From: an uncultured Bacteroidales bacterium
Lineage (GTDB): Bacteria > Bacteroidota > Bacteroidia > Bacteroidales > UBA932
Assembly: GCA_946405645.1 (NCBI GenBank)
Contig: CAMJHW010000083.1
Span: 1 to 6,230, forward strand
Direction: 5' to 3'
Length of the DNA stretch: 6,230 nt
Both the position numbers and the translations under genes were made by a program. The notes below the pieces were generated by a model, which did no database searches, was not told where the DNA came from, and worked only from the letters and a program-made list of their open reading frames with translations. Below, in pieces: positions 1 to 4,752 of this stretch (positions are counted from its first letter, which is position 1; every line of letters starts with the position of its first letter).

Positions 1-39
1 TCCGTCAACGAAAACATCGTCCAGAACCCTGGATGGTAA
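1..39 (+). CDS. 3' end of a plus-strand gene, possibly SusD/RagB-like outer-membrane lipoprotein (partial)
   Basis: Frame 1 reads SVNENIVQNPGW and then a TAA stop at 37-39; the rest of the gene lies to the left of the window. A strong terminator follows 22 bases after the stop, as expected for a real gene end. The tail resembles, from memory, the C-termini of SusD/RagB family nutrient-binding lipoproteins of Bacteroidota, which often finish in a short segment such as QNPGW or NPGY. Those proteins sit on the cell surface over a SusC TonB-dependent transporter. Twelve residues are far too few to prove the family: that a gene ends here is fairly likely, and the SusD identity is a guess. It converges on the minus-strand operon. 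Confidence 0.45.
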   Translation, partial: SVNENIVQNPGW

Positions 40-61
40 TCCTGACTTAACCTATAGAATG

Positions 62-95
62 GAGGGTGGCCTTGCGGTCACCCTCTTTTCTTTTT
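62..95 (+). terminator. Intrinsic (rho-independent) terminator of the left-edge gene
   Basis: Bases 62-71 pair with 76-85 in a ten-pair stem with a single G-T wobble (69 with 78) and a TTGC loop at 72-75. The stem is followed directly by the tract TTTTCTTTTT at 86-95. The T-rich side lies to the right, so it acts on rightward transcription and fits the gene ending at 39. On the minus strand the same hairpin begins 28 bases after the stop of the last operon gene, but it is followed by a mixed sequence with few Ts. It could only be a weak terminator in that direction. No other terminator for the minus-strand operon is visible in the window. Confidence 0.88.
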
Positions 96-112
96 GACTA
101 TTTGACGTGATA

Positions 113-1585
113 TCAGAATGCTTGTCTGAAAGCTTCGTTGTCCGTCTTGAACATCCTGGTCGCGTCCCTCACTGTCATGCCCGTGGACTCTTTGCCCATA
201 TCTGGCAGGTTGAAGGATTTGAGATTATAGTCGTAGAAGATTGAAGACTCTTGGGGGAGGACGAAAGGTTTTGTAGTATTTCCGTTCTCGTCGATGTGGC
301 AGAAATAGGGTTTCCCATAGTGCCCGTCGCCTCTCTTGCTTGCGAATACGAACCAGCGGCTGTTGGAAGACCAGCTGTGGTATGTATCGGATTTGTCTCG
401 CTTGATCTCGTTCATCGCCCTGACCTCTCCCGTTTGGAGGTTGATGAGGTTCAATGTGCTCTCATTGTGGTTGATCGGGAAAGTTCCGTAGGAAGCTACG
501 GTGAACATAAGCCATTTTCCGTCAGGAGAGGCCTTGGGATGGCAAGCGGAGGCATTGTTCAGTTGCCCGCTCCATACCGTATCGACTTGCTCGCTGATAC
601 GCCCGTCGGTGGTGTCGAATTCCGCTCGTACGAGGTCATACCTCAGATCCTTGACATTCTCGGGGACTGAGACTGAGTCGGCAACACAGTAATACACATA
701 ATTGCCGTCGGCGGAGAAGCAGGGGAAGGTCTCGAACTTGTCAGCCCTGGCAGTATGCGGAACATTGACCATGAGGTTGCGGTCGAAATCTGCCACGGTC
801 AGGTCTGATGCGGAGTCGTAAACTTCCATACGGTCTCCGGCGTGGGTGTGAAGTCCGGGAAGTATTATATTGGTGGAGAACACTCCGAAACGGCCGGAGG
901 GATGAAGGTCTCCATAGACGGTGCCGGAGAGCATGCCGTCGGCGTTAAGGGTTAGTTTCCTTAGTTTTCCGTCGCGGTTGAGGATGGCTCCGCCGTGAGG
1001 GCCACGGATGTAGTACATGGAGAAGTCGCCGCGCTGCTGGCCGTGGATATGGCAGTTCATGCAGGCGTTGTCCGTGTGCTGATGGTCACAGATAATGGTT
1101 TCGGAGAAGTCCTCTATGCATCGCTCCATGATGGAGACTTCGTTCCAGTTCTGGTAGGCGGGTTCGATGAGACGATAAGTGATATATGCATCTATGGGGT
1201 CATCGCTGACATAGATGTTCCATGAATCAGTGACCTTCTGGCCGTTCACCATAGCTTCAGCTTCAACCTTGATGGACTGTCCCGCCGTGCCGGCGATGAA
1301 AGATTTCCATTTACGGAGGTTCCACTCGACTTCTCCGCCTTTGATTGTGACCGAACGCCCTCCGGCGCTGAAAGTCGTACGGGCTCTTTTCACTCCCGTC
1401 ATGGAGTAACGATAGTTGAGGGGGGCGATATTCTCGGGTATGGTCACTTCTTTGTAGTCCGGGTATATGACCAGGGGACCTACGCTGCCGGCGACGGTGG
1501 TGACTACTTCCTTTCGTCCGCAGGCTGCCAGGATAATGAGCGTGGCGCCGGCGATTATGCTGTATTTCAGGCTTCGGAGTATCAT
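113..1585 (-). CDS. PD40/TolB-like beta-propeller lipoprotein with a CxxCH (c-type haem-like) motif
   Basis: 490 residues, last gene of the operon. The N-terminus is a lipoprotein signal: basic MILRSLK, a hydrophobic stretch at about 8-21, and lipobox LAAC with Cys22 as the lipidated residue. The protein is therefore exported and membrane-anchored; no clear acidic surface-export signal follows the cysteine. Residues 35-125 look like a beta-rich domain. CMNCH at 175-179 matches CxxCH, with C156, C166, H168, H170 and H181 close by and RGPHGG at 194-199. The C-terminal half carries propeller-type repeats: HPSGRFGVF (228), FSADGNYVYYC (290), HPKASPDGKWLMF (349) and HSWSSNSRWFVFASKR (403). Bacteroidota homologues I recall are labelled PD40, TolB-like or cytochrome c biosynthesis proteins, with no proven role. 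The ATG overlaps the stop of the preceding gene by four bases (ATGA), so the two are probably translationally coupled. Haem binding is an inference from the motif; a zinc or other metal site is the alternative. Confidence 0.85.
   Translation of the reverse strand: MILRSLKYSIIAGATLIILAACGRKEVVTTVAGSVGPLVIYPDYKEVTIPENIAPLNYRYSMTGVKRARTTFSAGGRSVTIKGGEVEWNLRKWKSFIAGTAGQSIKVEAEAMVNGQKVTDSWNIYVSDDPIDAYITYRLIEPAYQNWNEVSIMERCIEDFSETIICDHQHTDNACMNCHIHGQQRGDFSMYYIRGPHGGAILNRDGKLRKLTLNADGMLSGTVYGDLHPSGRFGVFSTNIILPGLHTHAGDRMEVYDSASDLTVADFDRNLMVNVPHTARADKFETFPCFSADGNYVYYCVADSVSVPENVKDLRYDLVRAEFDTTDGRISEQVDTVWSGQLNNASACHPKASPDGKWLMFTVASYGTFPINHNESTLNLINLQTGEVRAMNEIKRDKSDTYHSWSSNSRWFVFASKRGDGHYGKPYFCHIDENGNTTKPFVLPQESSIFYDYNLKSFNLPDMGKESTGMTVRDATRMFKTDNEAFRQAF
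1582..1585 (-). other. ATGA stop/start overlap (DUF6057-like gene to PD40 lipoprotein gene)
   Basis: On the minus strand the TGA stop of the membrane protein gene and the ATG of the lipoprotein gene share the four bases ATGA. No Shine-Dalgarno sequence precedes the ATG. Re-initiation by the terminating ribosome is the likely way the second gene is translated, which would tie the output of the two proteins together. Confidence 0.85.
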
Positions 1586-2997
1586 TGCATTTGTCTGTTC
1601 ATTTCCATCGTGAAGTAGTACCAGTAAGTGTTCCTGTAGTTGTCAGGATATCTCATGAACCTTGCGAGCCTGTTGAGGGTGCCGGCCCCTACACCGTATT
1701 TGGCTGCGTTCTCTTCGGAAAGCTGTCCCTGACTGTCGAGCCAGATAAGGACGGCCTCTTGGTAGATTGCGGACGTGTCGGTTTCGGGACGGAAGTCCTC
1801 CATGAAATGGTTGAGGTCGAAGGTCAGGAGATCGTAGCAAAGGAGATAGGTGTGTGCGAGATCGTTGGAAGGATTGGCCTCCAGCAGGCCTAGCAGTACC
1901 GGTCGGAAAAGGTTGGCATTATATACGAAATCGGTCTTTTCTTTGGCGAGTTTGGAGTGGAGGTCTTCAATCTTTGCCCGTGTCTCTTCATCCGGATGTC
2001 CGGCAAGTATCCGCTTCGCCCATTTCCCGTAGAACAGCGTCCCGCTCAGAAGTCTCAGATATTTCTGTGCCGCGCCTTGCTCGCCTGACGCGAGATTGAC
2101 CATGGCCATCCGTTTGATGTATCTCGTGCCAGTGTGCTTAGGCGAGGCCTGAAGCCCGATTATGGCGCTTTGTTCTGCCAGGGTCATGTCGCCCAAGTGG
2201 TACCAGACCTCTCCGACCATGCTGCTCGAAAACTGCGAGAGGTCGGTGGTAATGAACATGAAAAGGGAATTGGAATACTTCTGGGCGTAATTGAAAAGTG
2301 ATTCTCCCAGGTCTCCCTTCATAGCGTGCGCCAGATTGTAGCAGTAGCTGGCTTCCGTGATATGAAGGTCTTTCTTAGAACGTTTGATGATCTTGTCCCA
2401 GTTCTCCCTATAGGTCTCTGTATCGAGGCCGATGACCTTGTCGTACTCTATTCTTGGCCAGCCCCATGCCCGACCGTAGTACTTGTGGACGGGTGATCCG
2501 AGGCTCCAGACGCCAAGCGCCAGCAGCAGAACTGTCGCGAAGGCTTTCATCCAGGTCTTTCTGAACTTCAAAGCGAGAAGGATCAGGACCAGGAACAGGA
2601 GCGAGGATACGGTGTAGCGTGTGGTATAAAGGTTCTCCGTCTCGCGGAAAAAGGACCACAGGAAGAATGCGGCTCCGACTGCAAGCGAAGGCCATTTGCC
2701 CAGAAAGTGCCTGCAGATGCCATATGCTGCGGCTCCGACGGCGGTGACCAGAAGCGCGACTATCAGGGGACCCGCTACTGGAAGACCGAAGAACTGGTCC
2801 AGGAAATCGCTGGTAAAGCGGGCCAGCCATCCGGCGCCCTTGTAAGTCTGGCGTATGTAATCCCAGTCGAACAGGAACAGGTTCATCTGCTCCCTTCGCA
2901 TGATGTGATACGGGTACGCAAACTGAAAAAAAGCGAAAGCCGCAAGGAACGCTGAACCTGCGGCTATCTTACCGGTATGTTTCTCGAACAGTTTCAT
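1582..2997 (-). CDS. DUF6057-like integral membrane protein with C-terminal helical (TPR-like) domain
   Basis: 471 residues from the ATG at 2997. A TTG one codon upstream (3000) keeps the frame open, but the ATG is the more usual start and lies 4 bases after the previous stop. The N-terminal third has about five hydrophobic segments, near residues 10-30, 72-94, 102-117, 129-145 and 151-168. They are separated by short loops, with an aromatic loop (MNLFLFDWDYIRQTY) after the first. From about residue 190 the protein is soluble and helical; stretches around 262-330 (GEVWYHLGDMTLAEQSAIIG and onward) resemble TPR-type repeats. The topology and aromatic signature match, from memory, the DUF6057 family of Bacteroidota, whose function is unknown. 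Likely an inner-membrane protein; on which side the helical domain lies cannot be read with confidence. Its four-base overlap with the downstream PD40 lipoprotein gene suggests the two act together. Confidence 0.8.
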   Translation of the reverse strand: MKLFEKHTGKIAAGSAFLAAFAFFQFAYPYHIMRREQMNLFLFDWDYIRQTYKGAGWLARFTSDFLDQFFGLPVAGPLIVALLVTAVGAAAYGICRHFLGKWPSLAVGAAFFLWSFFRETENLYTTRYTVSSLLFLVLILLALKFRKTWMKAFATVLLLALGVWSLGSPVHKYYGRAWGWPRIEYDKVIGLDTETYRENWDKIIKRSKKDLHITEASYCYNLAHAMKGDLGESLFNYAQKYSNSLFMFITTDLSQFSSSMVGEVWYHLGDMTLAEQSAIIGLQASPKHTGTRYIKRMAMVNLASGEQGAAQKYLRLLSGTLFYGKWAKRILAGHPDEETRAKIEDLHSKLAKEKTDFVYNANLFRPVLLGLLEANPSNDLAHTYLLCYDLLTFDLNHFMEDFRPETDTSAIYQEAVLIWLDSQGQLSEENAAKYGVGAGTLNRLARFMRYPDNYRNTYWYYFTMEMNRQMQ

Positions 2998-3001
2998 CAA
3001 A

Positions 3002-4132
3002 TCAGTTTATCTTGACTATCTCATAGTCCCTTGAGCCAAGTCCGATCTTTTCGGCATGCTCAAGGCAGCTCTGCCAGTCGATGGTAGGCCGGCTGTTCTT
3101 GAACAGTTCGAAGTAGTTGACGAACCCGGGCTTGGACATGTTGTCGCCGACCTGGCTGTTCTTGAACGGCTCCACGGAATTGCAGAGGTCGGCGCAGGCC
3201 TGGTCGAGGGCCAGGGGATCGAAGGAGCAAAGCATTCCGACGTCGGGGATGAGCGGCGCGTCGTTCTCCGAGTGGCAGTCGCAGTTGGGCGAGACGTCCA
3301 CGATGAGGGAGATATGAAAATGTGGCCTTCCATCGACTACGGCCTTGGCGTACTCCGCCATCCTGCGTCCCAACATCTCATTGGCGACGTTGTCGGCAAA
3401 ACTGATGGCGTCGAAGTTGCAGGCGCCGAGGCACCTTCCGCAGCCGACGCACTGGTCCGAAACCGTCATCTTGCGCCGTTCTTCGTCGAAAACGAGTCCG
3501 CCGTTGGCGCATTCCTTCTGGCATTTGCGGCAGCCGCGGCAAAGGACAGGATCGATCTGCGCCTTTCCGGCGCTGTGCTGGTCCTTCTTGCCGGCGCGGG
3601 AGCCGCAACCCATGCCGATATTCTTGATGGCACCGCCGAATCCGGCTTCCTCGTGTCCCTTGAAGTGGCTCAAGCTGATGAAGATATCTGCATCCATTAC
3701 GGCGCGGCCGATATGGGCAGCCTTGACATACTCGCCTCCGCGTACCGGAACGTCGATGTCGTCAGTGCCCTTCAGGCCGTCGGCAATGATGACGGGACAG
3801 CCGACGCTGAGAGGGGTGAAGCCGTTTTCCCAGGCGCAGTAGAGGTGCTCGAGGGCATTCTTCCTGAAGCCGGGATACATGGTGTTGCAGTCGGTCAGGA
3901 AGGGCTTCCCTCCGAGCTCCTTGACAACGTCCACTACGGCTTTGGCGAAGTTGGGGCGCAGGAAACTGATGTTGCCGAGCTCTCCGAAGTGCATTTTGAT
4001 GGCGACGAACTTGCCGTCGAAATCTATGTCGCCGATACCGGCGGTGCGGATGAGTCTTTGAAGCTTTTTGGGAATGGGCTCACCGTACATCTTGGTCCGG
4101 AAGTCGGTGAAATACACTTTGGATTTTTCCAT
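3002..4132 (-). CDS. DUF362 domain protein with two [4Fe-4S] ferredoxin motifs
   Basis: 376 residues, about the usual length for Bacteroidota DUF362 ferredoxin-like proteins. There is no signal peptide or membrane segment, so it is probably cytoplasmic. The DUF362 part shows its recognisable blocks: KMHFGELGN (46-54), FLTDCNTMY (78-86), PVIIADGLKG (113-122), and SHFKGHEEAGFGGAIKN (155-171) followed by MGC. Two CxxCxxCxxxC sets follow: C198/C201/C204/C208 and C228/C231/C234/C238. Each should hold one [4Fe-4S] cluster. The proline usual after the last cysteine is replaced by Ala in the first set and Asn in the second. DUF362 resumes at SPNCDCHSENDAPLIPD (281-297). The substrate and partner of this family are unknown; electron transfer or a cluster-dependent activity is inferred. 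The ATG at 4132 starts 5 bases after the lolA stop, so it belongs to the same transcript. Confidence 0.92.
   Translation of the reverse strand: MEKSKVYFTDFRTKMYGEPIPKKLQRLIRTAGIGDIDFDGKFVAIKMHFGELGNISFLRPNFAKAVVDVVKELGGKPFLTDCNTMYPGFRKNALEHLYCAWENGFTPLSVGCPVIIADGLKGTDDIDVPVRGGEYVKAAHIGRAVMDADIFISLSHFKGHEEAGFGGAIKNIGMGCGSRAGKKDQHSAGKAQIDPVLCRGCRKCQKECANGGLVFDEERRKMTVSDQCVGCGRCLGACNFDAISFADNVANEMLGRRMAEYAKAVVDGRPHFHISLIVDVSPNCDCHSENDAPLIPDVGMLCSFDPLALDQACADLCNSVEPFKNSQVGDNMSKPGFVNYFELFKNSRPTIDWQSCLEHAEKIGLGSRDYEIVKIN
3419..3541 (-). other. Region encoding the paired [4Fe-4S] cluster motifs of the DUF362 protein
   Basis: Codons 198-208 (3509-3541) give CRGCRKCQKEC and codons 228-238 (3419-3451) give CVGCGRCLGAC. 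All eight cysteines needed for two tetranuclear clusters are present. The spacing between the two sets (19 residues between C208 and C228) is somewhat shorter than in many bacterial 2[4Fe-4S] ferredoxins but in the normal range for inserted ferredoxin domains. Confidence 0.88.
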
Positions 4133-4137
4133 GGTAT

Positions 4138-4752
4138 TTATCTTAGGTCAGTTATGATATAGTCGCGGTTAAGCTTTTTTGTGTCGAAGGAGAATGAATT
4201 CAAAGAGGTGATCGGCTCGATGGCGAAGTCCCTGACAGTGACGGTGATGACATTCCCGTCAGTGGTACTCACCAGCAGTCCTGCGGGTTTCCTGGCCGAG
4301 GTCAGCATCAGGGAGAGTTCCGTAATGTTGCCGTCCTTGGAAGTGGGAACCAGCGTAGCTTTGGTCACCTTCAGTCCGGTGAAAGTGGTGGCTGTCGTAC
4401 CCTTGAGGGTAAAGGCCTTGTCCACTGCTCCTACCAGCAGGGCGGGGTTGGCTTCATATCCGGCTCCGCCGTCCATTACAGTCTCGATGTAACACTCTTC
4501 CGCTGCGGTGTCCACGGTCCAACGGGTGACGCCGTCACAGTAGACTTCCAGTCCGTCGCCTTTCATTACGAAAGCGTCTCCCTGGAGTTTTATGGTGCCG
4601 GATCCGCTGAGAGGAATCTGCCCGCCGGCCGAATAGGTGTATCCAAATGTGGCGCACCCGGCCGAAAGGTCCTTGGCGAATTCGGTAACGATGTTCTGTC
4701 CTGAAGCGGCGATGCCCAGGAACAGGATTAGCAGTGCGGTCAGTCTTTTCAT
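4138..4752 (-). CDS. lolA: LolA-like outer-membrane lipoprotein carrier protein
   Basis: 204 residues, normal for the family. A signal peptide is clear: MKR, a hydrophobic core at about 4-16 and a probable cleavage site ASG/Q after residue 18, so the mature protein is periplasmic. The body is a beta-rich LolA-type fold: a block at 52-92 with TIKLQGDAFVMKGDGLEVYC, then DGVTRW and an acidic turn, matches the 'small strand, DGk-x-W' pattern of LolA proteins. Family role: it takes lipoproteins released by LolCDE and carries them across the periplasm. Bacteroidota generally lack a recognisable LolB, so the receiving step is unclear. Placement directly after ftsK mirrors the ftsK-lolA order of E. 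coli and supports the call. The ATG overlaps the ftsK TGA by four bases (ATGA), which also fixes this start. Sequence identity to E. coli LolA is low, so a LolA-like paralogue is possible. Confidence 0.85.
   Translation of the reverse strand: MKRLTALLILFLGIAASGQNIVTEFAKDLSAGCATFGYTYSAGGQIPLSGSGTIKLQGDAFVMKGDGLEVYCDGVTRWTVDTAAEECYIETVMDGGAGYEANPALLVGAVDKAFTLKGTTATTFTGLKVTKATLVPTSKDGNITELSLMLTSARKPAGLLVSTTDGNVITVTVRDFAIEPITSLNSFSFDTKKLNRDYIITDLR
4749..4752 (-). other. ATGA stop/start overlap (ftsK to lolA)
   Basis: The TGA of ftsK and the ATG of lolA share four bases on the minus strand. The upstream bases have no Shine-Dalgarno match, which is usual in Bacteroidota, so translational coupling to ftsK is the simplest explanation for lolA expression. 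Confidence 0.85.

Noticed and set aside
91..110. TTTG-containing stretch resembling a Bacteroides promoter (-33 TTTG and -7 TAnnTTTG)
   Set aside because: The TATTTG lacks the two spacer bases of TAnnTTTG, the spacing from the upstream TTTG is only a few bases, and it would drive transcription antisense into the last operon gene.
2998..3000. TTG as start of the DUF6057-like gene
   Set aside because: An ATG follows immediately in frame at 2997 and is the more likely start; the difference is one residue.
3056..4162. A 368-codon plus-strand open frame antisense to the DUF362 gene
   Set aside because: The opposite strand encodes an unmistakable DUF362 ferredoxin protein with conserved motifs. 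The antisense product is rich in Ala, Val, Gly, Glu and Asp with no recognisable domain, as expected from mirrored codon bias in moderately GC-rich DNA.
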